This document shows positions 22,440-34,102 of a stretch of 64,000 nucleotides of DNA, one piece after another. The stretch is taken from the NCBI RefSeq assembly GCF_036320965.1, contig NC_092225.1:77792613-77856612 (forward strand), written 5' to 3'. The notes under the pieces were generated by a model. That model had not been told where the DNA came from and made no database searches. It was given only the letters and a program-made list of their open reading frames with translations. Origin of the DNA: Panulirus ornatus. Taxonomy: Eukaryota > Arthropoda > Malacostraca > Decapoda > Palinuridae. The position numbers and the translations under genes are program-made. Each line of letters starts with the position of its first letter. Positions within the stretch are counted from its first letter, which is position 1.

Positions 22440-23853
22440 GTGACGCCACAACAGTGCCTTGATGACCACACTCACAATACGCGTAGCATCACTCCTTCCA
22501 TCACCAGGTTAAGACGTACATGCCGGCCACACAGCTCAAGCAGGCCCCGCCGCCCTCCACCACTCTATACCCAGTCGACCTTGATAGCTCGGGTTGTGAC
22601 CCCCAGCCAATAAATACCCATAGGGTAATTAAGATGGAATCGTCTCTCGTACCACAGTATCTTAAAGTAATCGAAAACCGCGAATGACAATAAAAGCCAG
22701 CCGGGGTACCTGGCTCAGCCGCCTGCAGGGTGAAGTATGTGGGCAGTAAACCACTCTGGCCTGACATGGCAAGGCGGAGATAAGGCCAGGAGAGATCCCT
22801 CCGGCTGCCGCGCCTCTACTTGTGAAATTCAACAGCTTCATCGTCTCCTCCGGACCTCCCCCAGACGGTGAGGGACTTTTTCCTTTATCCGGCATGAACA
22901 AGGACACGTCTGATTTTTTCCACGTGACGTTGGACTATGAGGCTCAGCATTGAAGTGATAATCAAGTGTCGAGTACCTTGATTTGTTTACGTTACGTGTG
23001 ATTAAGTCTGGATCGGTGATTAACAACGTTTCTTCTGGTTATAATTAAGTAGAATTCGCCCCTTCCTGGGAAAAAACAAAAAATCTTCTCCTGAATCTGC
23101 CTTTACTCGCCAGTCGGGCGAATTCTCTTTCTCAGCGTCTGGTTATTGTTGTGTTGTATGCAGGACTGTAGGCCTGGTGTTGCTTGTGTCAGTCACGTGA
23201 TTCATGGGAGCTGACAGCCCTAGAGCAACACAGTAGAGGTAGCGCCCTGGAAGGGATGAGCTGGGTAGGAAGGAGTGTCCTTCTTATTAACCTGTGATAT
23301 ACGGCGGCCATATACTGTGGCTCTTCACGCTAATCTGTTATCCCGGCTGTGGTTGTTGGCCGTAATCAACGCTGGCAAAACCCGTGGAATCATTCCTGGG
23401 GGTATATATACCTTCAGCCCGTCTGGCAGACTTAGGGTTGATTATCCAGGCTCTTGTTCTGTGGCCATGAATATGTATCTTGTCACTGGAACAGATCAGC
23501 TGTAGAAGTGTGTAAGTAATTCTAAGTGTGTATTATTTTCTTCGTAAATTGGAAGAGGATGTTACTGGGACCACTTAATGATAGCTAAAGTAATCTTCTT
23601 TTCGGGTTGTGGTTATATCTTGACGGTGGTGGCCTCAGGTCGTGGGCAGTTGGTGGTCATTCAGCTCAAATTACTAAACAACCCAGCAGGGGGCAGCACC
23701 AGGCAACAGGATGTCGGGTTACACGTGTATTTGGCTCGTGTGTTACGTATCCTAGTTGAATCATTTCGTAGCTAGTTGGCTACGGCATCCAGCAGCGCGT
23801 ATTGGCTGCCTCCACAACAACGCTAGGTCAAGTGCTCGGGGAATGAGCCGGCG

Positions 23854-23855
<2 letters not shown>
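22440..23855. other. Long spacer without recognised feature
   Basis: Moderately GC-rich at 22,530-22,870, with short open frames on both strands but no motif or repeat relationship that I could see. Confidence 0.4.

Positions 23856-23884
<29 letters not shown>
23856..23884. repeat. (GAT)n microsatellite
   Basis: Nine to ten GAT units. Confidence 0.95.
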
Positions 23885-24759
23885 AAGCCTTGGGATTTTA
23901 TAGCGACCTCAATGACGCAGACGATATTGGAGTGGGTCCGGAGATATGCTGAATATTAAACAAGTTCGCAGTACATCATTCTTCCCTCATTTACATAATT
24001 TACAGCTTAGAGGTCTGTGTGTGAATCGCTGGAGAAACAGATGCCAGCAATGCTTTACGAGTTGCACGTTCTGAATTTATTTTGGATGTCTGGGAAATGT
24101 TATGGAAGAAACAGTTTGTTTCATGATGCAGGGTAGTTGATGATTGATTATTATTATATATAGATGTCCAGATCCCCATATGATAATAGGGAGACTGGAG
24201 ATGGGGATATACTGGACGGGTGAGAGGCCACATTAATGGAGACTCAGGCCGTGTGATCATCGGCGAAAATCGACGTTTGTAATCAGGATGCATATCTGCG
24301 CGCCGGTACTGGCCAAACATAGCCCGCAGCAACCATCAGCATGGGCGGGACATGCAGCTGCAATATATGCCGGGCATGCAACATGATCTACAAAGACGCT
24401 GGCGCCCTACGTGTTGCACTACCTGGCAGATGCAGGAGTCCCCTCATCAACCTGCAGATGGCGGTGAAACACGCGAAGGGAACGCGCTGGCAGGTTACCC
24501 TCGCCCAGCCAGCCCGTACGTACGCCACAGGGGCAACAGGTTCATGGTAAATGAACACAACTGGACTGTAGTTGTAACGTGAGTTGTCTGGGCGGTATGG
24601 CCTCGTTGAGCCGATGGTGCGAGACAAGGGTTGTCCTCTTGTGTTGTGTAAGTGGCCGGGCGGGAGGTGGGGCAGGGTTATGGGAAGCTGACTGATGCTC
24701 CTTTTGGAGGGCGTCTGTGTGTATGTGTGAGGTGGAGGGGGAGAGGAGGAGGTCTTCTC

Positions 24760-24761
<2 letters not shown>
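23885..24761. other. Spacer with a GC-rich block
   Basis: GC-rich at about 24,340-24,545. A 69-codon frame starting MGGTCSCNICRACNM is overlapped by open frames on both strands. No domain can be assigned. Confidence 0.35.

Positions 24762-24797
<36 letters not shown>
24762..24797. repeat. (GT)n microsatellite
   Basis: About 17 GT units. Confidence 0.96.
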
Positions 24798-24798
<1 letters not shown>

Positions 24799-25030
24799 AA
24801 ATGAAAAAGAATCAGTATTGACTAATCACTCACATGAGCATCGCCGCCCGGTGTGTATGACTTGCCTCAGTATATTGGCGCTCTCAGGAGGGTGCGAGAG
24901 TGGGTGGCGTGTCCGTAGTAGATGTTTCTCAGGGGAACGTGGCACAGCTTGGACACTCTGGTGACGGGACGCGCCCCGAACCCCTCCCACGGACCTCACG
25001 CAGAAGGGCATCATCAGGAGAGGGTTACTG

Positions 25031-25185
25031 TGATTTGATTTGTGCCGGTGTCCCCGGCAAAGTTGTTGCATACTCCCATGCTCATCCTGTGAGCGGTAGC
25101 GCAAAAGGATTACAGGGGTCGCAAAGGGTCTTGGTCAGACCCCAGTGGGTGGATATTACATAGGAGGTTACAATTCGTATTGCAG
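25031..25185 (+). repeat. Dispersed repeat family G, copy 2
   Basis: Closest relative of the 18.9 kb copy: GCCGGTGTCCCCGGCAAAG, CTCATCCTGTGAGCGGTAGC and GGATTACAGGGGTCGCAAAG. It may extend to about 25,185, where GGATATTACATAGGAGGTTA aligns loosely with 41.13 kb. Confidence 0.8.
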
Positions 25186-25402
25186 TGCATACATTACATC
25201 GTTTCATTTGGTGAGTTTTACCGACTAGATGCAGTGGTAGCCCACAGACGTGGCCAGCGCATTCTAGCCGGACCAAATTAAGACCATCAGGATCAGAGGA
25301 GCGTGGACGTCAGCAGCCAGGAGGACGAAGACCTGCCTCCTGATGATTATCTTGTTTGGACATGATTGGTCCTCTGTAGTGCGTGTCTTTATTGTCCTTT
25401 AA

Positions 25403-25403
<1 letters not shown>

Positions 25404-25461
<58 letters not shown>

Positions 25462-25486
25462 ACACACAGACACACACACAGACACA
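25404..25486. repeat. (CA)n microsatellite with GACA interruptions
   Basis: A pure CA run of about 52 bp, then a CACACACAGA-type decanucleotide repeated three times. Confidence 0.96.
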
Positions 25487-25959
25487 AAGTAGGTTGTCTG
25501 ACGGGCTTGTTTTGCCCGTAGGCAGCAGAACGTATGGGTAATTTTGCTGTTCCTGTTTCATTCTGTGATGCATGTCTTATCTACGTCTTGGATCCGATTA
25601 TATTTTTGTCTTTATATTATGTATATGAATTGCTTGTCTGGGCTCTGTGTGATCTTTAAACGCGAGAGTTTGAGCCGGGACAAATCTTCTGGCAAGGGCA
25701 TACTGGAGATGGGTAGTTGTGATCATAGAGCGATACTCTAGTTCTCCTCTCGGCGCAGTTAGAGCTTTATGGTAGTAAGATATCAAGGGGCTGATGCGAA
25801 GAACTCGCAGAGCGCACCCTGGTCAGCGATAATGGGCTGCGGTTGAGGGTAGAGGGTGGAGGTTGTGAGACGGAGACCCAGCTGTGGTCAGAGGATCCTC
25901 GAGGTAGAGGGTGGATGTCAGGTGATGAAGACTTAACCACTGACGCAGGGAGAGGCTTA
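25487..25959. other. Unassigned spacer
   Basis: No recognised feature. Confidence 0.4.
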
Positions 25960-26290
25960 GAGCCGTCAGAACCGTAGATGGCCCCCAGTCCCACACTATG
26001 GAGCCAGTGTCACAGTAGGTACAATGATGTACCACCTCCGTCCTCTGGTTGGTGATGCTGCGCCTCTTCTTGCTCTTGTAGGCTTGGATGGGGCTTGAGG
26101 AAACGCAAGATGAAGCTATGAGAACTGCTCTTGGCTGTCTCAAGACAACCAAGATTCTAAACATGAGGAAAGAGTCTGATCTTCCTAGTATAAGACACAG
26201 AATGACTGACATGAATGTGGAAGCTCAGGGAAACACATCCCAGTCCATGTACGCCTTCCAGACCTTCCCCTCACTTGTGACACATCCATC
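25960..26290 (+). mobile_element. Fragment of LINE RT C-terminal region
   Basis: The top strand at 26,088-26,235 gives GLEETQDEAMRTALGCLKTT followed by KILNMRKESDLPSIRHRM. This matches the general pattern LE-VQN-AMR-ILGC-RTTKI--MR-ELNLPSI--R found after the RT domain in I/Jockey-type LINEs. Upstream, in a shifted frame at about 25,960-26,080, SHTMEPVSQ may correspond to the preceding S-DYGA-V segment. It is a short relic with no catalytic part and could belong to family D. Confidence 0.6.
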
Positions 26291-26327
26291 CAGCCGGGTC
26301 ACTACAGCCGCTGCTGTGTGGGATTCA

Positions 26328-26418
26328 TGAATCCTGCCATGTGAGAGTGTCCACTATCCTGCCATGTGAGAGTGTCACTCACTATCCTGCCATGTGAGAG
26401 TGTCACTCACTATCCTGA
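26328..26418. repeat. Three-copy short tandem repeat (about 32 bp)
   Basis: ATCCTGCCATGTGAGAGTGT recurs at about 26,333, 26,356 and 26,388. The last two units share the following CACTCACT. Confidence 0.85.
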
Positions 26419-27122
26419 CCCTCTCCCTCCTGCTCCCTCGCTGTTCCTGAGAGCGTCTGCTCAGATCACTGCCTGAGCTGAGGTTGTGTCATTGAAGACG
26501 GCCGTCATCACACGGACACCATCACCACTGAGTATAACCTCTCACACATTATATATACAGGTTGATCCCTGCAACAACCCGCTGGTGCTGCTGGTAGTGC
26601 TGAGGTTGTAACACGTACCCACGACTTTGATAAAAGACAGGGACTCAGCTGAGGTTAGTAATTGGGCATCCACACTTCACTGTAGACTCTTAAATGTCTT
26701 TATGACCCTTGAATTTGGTCATCACTCCAGGTTAAATGTTCAGAGTGTATCGATTCTCTCTTCTCACCAACGGCATTAAACTTCCTTGTGTATGATTGTG
26801 ATATACTTGTGTCTGAAGCACGAAACAGGTATAAGTAAATTACCCATGATGGATTCAGAATCTAGTTTCTCTGGATTCCTGAGAAGACTCAAGGCTGATG
26901 AACTAGCAAAAACTTGTGCCTCGACAGATGATTACCCCCTGGCTCTAACCTGCGAGTAGATTTATATCAATTATTCAGAAAGAACGTGAATGAAATATTC
27001 TAAACGTAAGGCGAGGCGAAGGTAAGACCAGCAGATCCATCTACCGTCCTGTAAGGAGAACCGTAGGTGTATGGTACCACAAACAGGATCAAACACACAA
27101 CTTGTTGCTGTTGTTGACTGAG
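26419..27122. other. Unassigned spacer
   Basis: No recognised feature. Confidence 0.4.
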
Positions 27123-27305
27123 TCAGGCTAGGCTGGTAGATGAGAGTTTGTCCCTCCTGTTGATTCTAACGGACACACCGAATGTAAACTCTGCCAGTAA
27201 AGCTACTGCCACGCCCTGCAATATTATGTGCTTGGCTGTCGTAAGATCAATGAATTTAGATTTGATTCTTACCAAACACCTTAGGATACGTGTAAAGCAT
27301 GTCAT
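27123..27305 (-). repeat. Dispersed repeat family J, copy 1
   Basis: The bottom strand reads LTTAKHIILQGVAVALLAEF then TFGVSVRINRRDKL. The top strand at 32,690-32,800 reads FTTVGYIMLQDVGVALLTKF then TFGMSIVNRRM. Nucleotide similarity over about 85 bp is roughly three in four by eye. A 60-codon frame is open here, but I recognise no protein family. It could be a transposon coding remnant or a non-coding repeat. Confidence 0.6.
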
Positions 27306-27824
27306 TCACAACAATGTTCTGCCTCAGTTGTTTGAAAAAGTTTCATACTTATATTTAGTGTAAATAGTTTACTCATGAAATATCTTGTTACATAATCCAG
27401 TAATTGTTGTTTCATTTTTCTGAAGACTTTACTTCTCGCACAGACAACTGAATCATGAATTTTGTGCTACCCGGTCCCTCTCAACACTATGATCACACTG
27501 TTGCTTCCTGTGTACACGTCGCTCATTGTGGCCGGCCCAGCCGCAGGACCTTTTGTGCACTTTATATATCTTTTGTGCCACCTGCCACGGTAGGTTGGAG
27601 TGTACAATGTACTAGCCGCTTTTACTCCGAAAACCAATCAATCCTGAGCACCATTCCTCCCGTAGAGGCACCAAATTGGACGCTGTAAGACTTCCAAGGA
27701 GGAAAAAAGAAAATGACCTACGGGCGAGCGGTCGAGTCGGCCCGAGAGTATTGAGAGAGGAGGGAAGGTGAGAGGTTTATATTTACCCTTAGTCATAGTG
27801 TGTGTAGAGACGGTCAGGCAACTG

Positions 27825-27825
<1 letters not shown>
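27306..27825. other. Unassigned spacer
   Basis: No recognised feature. Confidence 0.4.

Positions 27826-27865
<40 letters not shown>
27826..27865. repeat. (TG)n microsatellite
   Basis: 20 TG units. Confidence 0.96.
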
Positions 27866-27866
<1 letters not shown>

Positions 27867-28609
27867 CCATAATACGCCTGTGTTTGGGAGACCCAGGCAG
27901 CCAGGCTGCTTCCCTCTGATGTCTCTCTCATTCTCCCATATTCTCCCATATTCTCCTACATCCGTTCTACCCCGGACGTCGGGAGCTCGCAGATTGCTAT
28001 CATCACATCCTCCGGCTGCGTGGAGCGATACATGTTTATGTAAGTTCTTGTAATTCCTGAATATGTTTCTCAGTATATATTATAACTTTCCACCGCATTA
28101 TTATGTTTAGTTTTCGTCTCTCTAAAGAAATTACTCACTCAGGAGTCACTTATAGGTCAGCTGCCGCCGCATCCCTCGTACAAGAGATAGAATTATTACA
28201 AGTTCTTAACTCCTTGTAGCACTTCACGGGTTGTCTTGATTCAGTACGGGCAGTGCAGCGTGGTAGGCTCAAGATGGATGAGTTACGTCGTGACGGTCAG
28301 TTAGCGTTTACCAGAAGACGAGGTTCACTATGCATGAACAAATGTAGCAGTTTAGATAGTAATGTTCTATCACATGGTTAGCTTAATTGCTCGGACACAC
28401 TTACTGCTATTTCCACTGAGGATATGCACTGCCTCAACCTGATAGTACCATGGATACAATGAAGAGAAAGAATTACATTTGCAGGCAGTTTCATCCTTGC
28501 CGAAAGAGATTTATGTACTGTCGTTTGAGAAGCTGTCTTGGTCTTCCATGAATATATACAGTAGGCGTCATGCTATGGCATGAAGCACCCTAACACCACC
28601 TCTTGACTC
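27866..28609. other. Unassigned spacer
   Basis: No gene seen. Its right end abuts a family C LINE fragment and might hold more decayed sequence of it. Confidence 0.35.
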
Positions 28610-29220
28610 ACTGATCATGCTTGGTATTACTGTAACATCCACTCTTTCTTGGAAACCCCACATAGCTAAGTCTACCTCTTAAGAAACTGAATGTCCTGTT
28701 AAGACGTCGAAACTTTTTTTTTTTTATCTAAATATTTGATCGGATTATACAAACGATTGATTCATCCTTGTATGGAGTACTGCTCTCACATTTGGGATGG
28801 TTCTAACTTTGCATCTTTACAGAGATGAGTGGGAAGCGATCCGACTTATAAACTCTCCCAGGCTAACTTGATCCACTTACCGTACGTCGCAGTGTTGGTT
28901 CACTTTCCCTCTTGTGTAGATATGACTTTGGTTTTTGCTCACCATCACCAGCTAGACCACGCAGTACTCGGTAAGCTGCTGCGTCATATGATTACTGTGT
29001 GGCCGTTGGCAACTCAAGGGTGGGCCTGTTTGATAACTGTTTCTTTCCCTACACCTCGAAGCTTTGGAACTCTCTACCCTCTCATGTCTTTCCTAATAGC
29101 TATGACCTGGCATAGTTTAAAAGACAGGTTTTTCACTTTCTCCAAAATTCGTAAGATTTTCTTTCCCCTAGTCTCTTCCTTTTCTCATTCATTAACCTCT
29201 TCATACTTCATTTAAGTCCC
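28610..29220 (+). mobile_element. Family C (Jockey/CR1-like) LINE relic, RT C-terminus
   Basis: The top strand starts LGITVTSTLSWKPHIAKS at about 28,620, matching LGITVTSTLSFKLHITEIAK of the 56-58 kb copy. It then continues with frameshifts through a segment with EAIRLINSPRLT (about 28,835-28,870), LWFLLTITS and LLCGRWQLKGGPV (about 28,930-29,030), ending at LHTSFKSRPC near 29,220. The catalytic RT core is not present, so this is a 5'-truncated dead copy. Its left boundary falls without any visible target-site duplication. Confidence 0.75.
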
Positions 29221-29764
29221 GGCCTTGTTGCAGACTTCTGTTCGTGACTGGACACTTCAACGAAAAGGAAAAGATGTAAAAGCGTGTACACGAACACGTG
29301 ATCTAACATAGCCCTACCAACGCGTCAATCCATAAACTGGCTGCAACTCAACACGGATCCGTTTTGACGTGAGGCCGTGTTTGGCTAAAGCTGCCAGAAG
29401 CGACCTGAGGATTTTGTCGAGTGGAAGCATTAGTGAAAAGTGATGCGGAGACAAGTGCTCTCCTCGTATTTGATAAGTTCACTCACGCTCTTGTAAGGTA
29501 TTAAGGTAACGTGTGACTGAGCGCAGAGTACTGGTAAAAGCATTCAAAGCCTTTTACTGATTCGAGTTCAGCTAAGTAATACGTTTTGACTTTTTTTTTC
29601 GAAATAGGGATTAGGACGTGAGACCATAGATCCATCAGAGATACGGGTAAAGAAATAAGCACGAGTCTTAGTTTCTGAAGCGCGTGGCGTTGGTATGATC
29701 TCTTGGAATGATGGCTTGATGTTTGATTAGACCATTTGCAGTCAGATCATGCCATCATGCCATC
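29221..29764. other. Unassigned spacer
   Basis: No recognised feature. Confidence 0.4.
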
Positions 29765-29990
29765 ATGGCCAAGGGTCGTACCGTCGTGTTCAAGGGTTGC
29801 ACCGCCGTGTTCAAGAGTCCCAACGTCGTGCTCAAGGGTCGCACGGTCGTGCTCAAGGGTCGTACCGTTGTGCTTAAAGGTTATACCGTTATGCTCAAGG
29901 GTCGTACCGTCGTGTTCAAGGGTCGCGCATTCGTCCTCAAGAGTCGTCCCGTCGTATTGAAGGATCGCACCGTCGTGCTTAACGAGGGAT
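29765..29990 (+). repeat. 21-bp minisatellite, about 11 copies
   Basis: Units of 21 bp of the form AAGGGTCGTACCGTCGTGTTC. Because 21 is a multiple of three the top strand stays open for 140 codons (29,723-30,145) as a heptapeptide cycle (KGRTVVL/F, with variants KGCTAVF, KSRPVVL, KDRTVVL). Related units occur at 30,570-30,640, 50,060-50,180 and 54,870-55,020, the last two with the same words in scattered form. I regard the open frame as repeat-driven, since the other loci are not open. Confidence 0.85.
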
Positions 29991-30048
29991 TAAGGGAGGA
30001 GTGCACAACCACTGCCGCAGTGGCACTGGGGGCGGCGGGTTGGGGATG

Positions 30049-30049
<1 letters not shown>

Positions 30050-30094
<45 letters not shown>
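30050..30094. repeat. (GA)n microsatellite
   Basis: About 22 GA units. Confidence 0.96.
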
Positions 30095-30097
<3 letters not shown>

Positions 30098-30239
30098 GAG
30101 GCAATGAAACAGTCGTCAGCAGAGAGCGACGCGGCCGCCACCTGATGAACCACACACAAGATTTGGTCTTAACGTGCCAGTAGCGAGCCAGGGCGCGGGG
30201 GAGGCGAGTGGCAGGAGGAGGAGGAGGAGGAAGTGGTGC

Positions 30240-30243
<4 letters not shown>

Positions 30244-30306
<63 letters not shown>
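30244..30306. repeat. (GA)n microsatellite
   Basis: About 31 GA units. Purine-rich sequence continues to about 30,480. Confidence 0.96.
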
Positions 30307-30310
<4 letters not shown>

Positions 30311-30564
30311 AGGAAGATTAGAAAAAAGAAAGGGAGAAGAAAAAAATGGTAAAAAACAGGGTGGTGACGGGTGAAGCAGAGAAGGGAGAAATGAGACAAA
30401 GATACAAGGAAAAACGACCTGGAGGGAGAGGATTTTCCACTCAGGTGACAGCCATGGGTGGAGGGAGGGAGGGAGTGACCCACTGAGAGCAACACAGCTT
30501 GACCAGTGAACTAGACGTTTGTTATGACTGTCACCTCGTGAACCACAAGGTACGCACACGTACG

Positions 30565-30640
30565 GTGGCCTCTCTGTACGACTCCTGGGGCACGACGGTA
30601 CGACTCCTGGGGCACGACGGTACGACTCTCGAGTATGATG
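30565..30640 (-). repeat. Short array related to the 21-bp repeat
   Basis: CGACTCCTGGGGCACGACGG is repeated twice, with a diverged third unit (CGACTCTCGAGTATGATGG). On the bottom strand the words CCGTCGTGC and GTCGTAC match the 29.8 kb array. Confidence 0.75.
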
Positions 30641-30860
30641 GCTTGGTCGGGTGAAAAAAAAGGAAGAACAAATAAGTGTGTGAGAAAGAAGAAGATAAGA
30701 TGTTGAAGACCAGAGCTGGTCGTGAGGTGTTGGGCCCTCCTGTGAGGCTTTATATGAGTGTGGTTGAATACCTGATGAACTCGCCTGATGCAGCAGAGGA
30801 ACACAGCCATTAGGACCCGCCCGGGGAAACGTGCTTTTTATTGCTTCATAGTCAAGTAAA

Positions 30861-31672
30861 TTGTTCGTCCATTATGATACCGGTTAGATTGTTCGTCCAT
30901 TATGATACAGGTTAGATTGTTCGTCCATTATGATACAGGTTAGATTGTTCGTCCATTATGATACAGGTTAGATTGTTCGTCCATTATGATACAGGTTAGA
31001 TTGTTCGTCCATTATGATACAGGTTAGATTGTTCGTCCATTATGATACGGGTTAGATTGTTCGTCCATTATGATACAAGTTAAATTGTTCGTCCATTATG
31101 ATACCGGTTAGATTGTTCGTCCGTTATGATACAGGTTAGATTGTTCGTCCATTATGATACAGGTTAGATTGTTCGTCCATTATGATACAGGTTAGATTGT
31201 TCGTCCATTATGATACAGGTTAGATTGTTCGTCCATTATGATACAGGTTAGATTGTTCGTCCATTATGATACAAGTTAAATTGTTCGTCCATTATGATAC
31301 CGGTTAGATTGTTCGTCCATTATGATACAGGTTAAATTGTTCGTCCATTATGATACAGGTTAAATTGTTCGTCCATTATGATACAGGTTAGATTGTTCGT
31401 CCATTATGATACAGGTTAAATTGTTCGTCCATCATGATACAGGTTGAATTGTTCGTCCATTATGATACAGGTTAAATTGTTCGTCCATTATGATACAGGT
31501 TAATTGTTCGTCCATTATGATACAGGTTAAATTGTTCGTCCATTATGATACAGGTTAAATTGTTCGTACATCATGATACAGGTTAAATTGTTCGTCCATT
31601 ATGATACAGGTTAAATTGTTCGTCCATTATGATACAGGTTAAATTGTTCGTACATCATAATACAGATTGATT
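30861..31672. repeat. 28-bp minisatellite, about 29 copies
   Basis: The unit of 28 bp starts TTGTTCGTCCATTATGATAC followed by AGGTTAGA. Left-hand units mostly end GGTTAGA and right-hand units mostly end GGTTAAA. One unit near 31,500 lacks a base, and two carry CGTACATCAT. The split of variants along the array shows local spread of unit types, as in minisatellite turnover. Confidence 0.97.
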
Positions 31673-31822
31673 TGTCTCTGTCATACACTACATGTTATCT
31701 ATAGCAGTGGATGCAGGTGTTATGTATCTGGTACTTGATTTTCAGTTTTATGAGGTATACGTGGCAGTGAAGTGTGGAGTTATGCATAGGCTACTGTGTA
31801 TCTACGTATGTCATTACACCTC

Positions 31823-31825
<3 letters not shown>

Positions 31826-31896
<71 letters not shown>
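31826..31896. repeat. (GT)n microsatellite
   Basis: About 35 GT units. Confidence 0.97.
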
Positions 31897-31897
<1 letters not shown>

Positions 31898-32227
31898 CAG
31901 ACCAGCTATAGACCCTGCGATTGATGTAAGTCCGGCTGTATAGCCTGACCGGTTGCTATGGCATCAGTGTGGCCGACAAGCTACGTACACTTAACGACTC
32001 TGCCTTGACGAATGAGTGAGAGCAAGGCTACCACCACTGTAGTGAGGCTGGTCAGCTACCACCTCCACACACCACGATGTTCCCGCCTCCTCTCTCCTCT
32101 AGTGAAGCTAATTCCACGTGCACAGTTCTTGTGTCCGACGTTTGTTGGCAGCAGAATCATTAGCGAACTTACTACAGGCACTGAAGGCCTCTTATTCCTA
32201 CTGCTAAGTAGGAAGGTTCATGTTGTG

Positions 32228-32229
<2 letters not shown>
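31897..32229. other. Unassigned spacer
   Basis: No recognised feature. Confidence 0.4.

Positions 32230-32308
<79 letters not shown>
32230..32308. repeat. (GA)n microsatellite
   Basis: About 39 GA units. Confidence 0.97.
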
Positions 32309-32311
<3 letters not shown>

Positions 32312-32689
32312 GACAGAAAATAGTACTCTTGATTATTTGTTTTTTGCCACAAGATGGACTAGTTTGTGGTGCACTCCTGCCCATGCTACGGGCGGTGGCG
32401 CAGAGGAGGACACAGAGTGCACAAAAGATCCAGGGACTGTTGGGCCTCAGTGGTTGAATTACATTACAGGTTCCGTAGTGAGGAAGTGTTAACATGGTCT
32501 AGGTTGCATTGGACAGATGATTCATCTGTTTACATGAGAAATGAAAGCATCGTGTTAAGATGTATAACAAAATGAACTATTTACAATATGCAGAGTTATG
32601 ATACATTTCTGGAACTGAAGGTAGAACGTTGTTATGGATGAATTTCTTGCACGTATCTTGTAATTTTTGTTAATAATCATCTCTGAATG
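32309..32689. other. Unassigned spacer
   Basis: No recognised feature. The open frames entering it from the GA array are repeat-driven. Confidence 0.4.
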
Positions 32690-32800
32690 CTCTCATTTTA
32701 CAACAGTCGGGTACATAATGTTGCAGGATGTGGGAGTAGCTTTGTTGACGAAGTTCACATTTGGTATGTCCATTGTCAACAGGAGGATGAATAGAGAGAC
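32690..32800 (+). repeat. Dispersed repeat family J, copy 2
   Basis: Top-strand counterpart of the 27.2 kb copy (see there): ACATAATGTTGCAGGATGTG and GTAGCTTTGTTGACGAAGTT against ACATAATATTGCAGGGCGTG and GTAGCTTTACTGGCAGAGTT. Confidence 0.6.
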
Positions 32801-32834
32801 AGATAGTTCTTCTTGCATAATAGGTAGAACTTTG

Positions 32835-33105
32835 GTGGAGGGAGGGGGTAGGGAAGGGTATGGGAATACAAAGAAGGAGGAGGCCAAAGATGGTGACGGA
32901 GAGAAAGGAAGGGAGAGGGATAGAAGGTAGAGGGAGTCGGTGGACGGAAGGGAGTGTGATGAATAGAGGGAGAGGAAAGTGAGGGAGTGACAGAAAAAGA
33001 AACGAGGCGGAGTGGAGGACATGTGGAGAGAGCAGTGGCGGGAAAGAGAGATGGTAGATAAAGAGAGGGAGATGATGAGAGGGACGAGAGAAGACAAGAG
33101 AACAA
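32835..33105. repeat. Purine-rich GA/GGGA tract
   Basis: The top strand is mostly A and G (AGGGAGGG, GAAAGAGA blocks). It explains the Ser/Leu/Pro-rich frames of 109-139 codons on the bottom strand. Confidence 0.8.
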
Positions 33106-33833
33106 TTACCACAGTTTAAATATTATATATACACGACCTTAGCTAGCATGAGTGGCTCTTGCATTAGTTGGTATTAAATCTATAAATCAGTTATTAATAT
33201 GCGCAAGAGTGGAGCAGTTAAACCCTCCACGTCATAAAACCTGCCAATAAAATGCAGGCGAGCCATAATCTCGCGTCAGAAGCATATTGTTTTTGCCACC
33301 GGAGCTTTGTGAGGGGCGGCCGGCCGGGGTACATGTAGCCGACCCAATACTTGGCTTTTTCGCTGGCTTGTTCGATATGATTCCTCCGTGGCTCCTTGGG
33401 CGCAACCACCGCCAGCCTGCATGGTCGAGCGGACCGTGATTAGACCGTGGGGATGATCGACCTTGCGGAGGCGTGGCTTGTGAGTGGTGGCATGCGTGAT
33501 CTGGGAGTATGAGAGCTGTAAACGTCTCGGGGGCAAGATGATGCCGGCGGCGGTGCGGCTACTCTGCGCAACACTCTTGTCTGCTGAGGTTCCGTCTTAA
33601 GGAGCTCCCTCCACATGGCTCTTAATTGGTCAGCATTACTTAGGGTAGCGGTAGAGCTGGCGTGGTGTTGGTGTTGGCTATTGATGTTGGAGGATATTGG
33701 TGGAGGGGATGTAATGATCTTGCTCGCTGGTGATGGTGTAGAGGTCGTTTCGTTGGTGGTGGTGATGGTAGGAGACGTTATGTTGAGGTTGTGGTATGAT
33801 GGTCGTGGTGGAAGTGTGTTGGTGATGAGTATT
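33106..33833. other. Unassigned spacer
   Basis: GGTGGTG/GTTGTTG-rich after 33,650. No gene recognised. Confidence 0.4.
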
Positions 33834-33861
33834 TGTTGTTGTTGTTGTTGTTGCTGTTGTT
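33834..33861. repeat. (GTT)n microsatellite
   Basis: About nine GTT units with one GCT. Confidence 0.93.
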
Positions 33862-34102
33862 ATAATGGCTGATGTGGTTGTTTGGTTGTGTTGCGTGGAG
33901 TTGAGTTGGCAACGGTGTTATTTGTGACGTCAGGGTGATTAAGTAGTTAGAACGGATGGTGATTGTGGGTCATTGTGATGATGTGCCGGGCGGTGTGGTG
34001 GTTGCTGTGGAGTTGTGCCGGTGGTTGTAGTGGTGGTTGTAGTGCCCTCCTTTGCGAAGCATGGCGCGCATTGGATCGCTGTTGTAATTTCTATACGTAC
34101 AT

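Noticed and set aside
21733..22471. Three overlapping bottom-strand ORFs of 198-244 codons
   Set aside because: They are the same 29-residue cycle in three frames of a 29-bp minisatellite, so they are not genes.
29723..30145. 140-codon heptad-repeat ORF that could look like a structural protein
   Set aside because: The 21-bp unit keeps the frame open. Related arrays in the window are not open, and it runs into a GA microsatellite.
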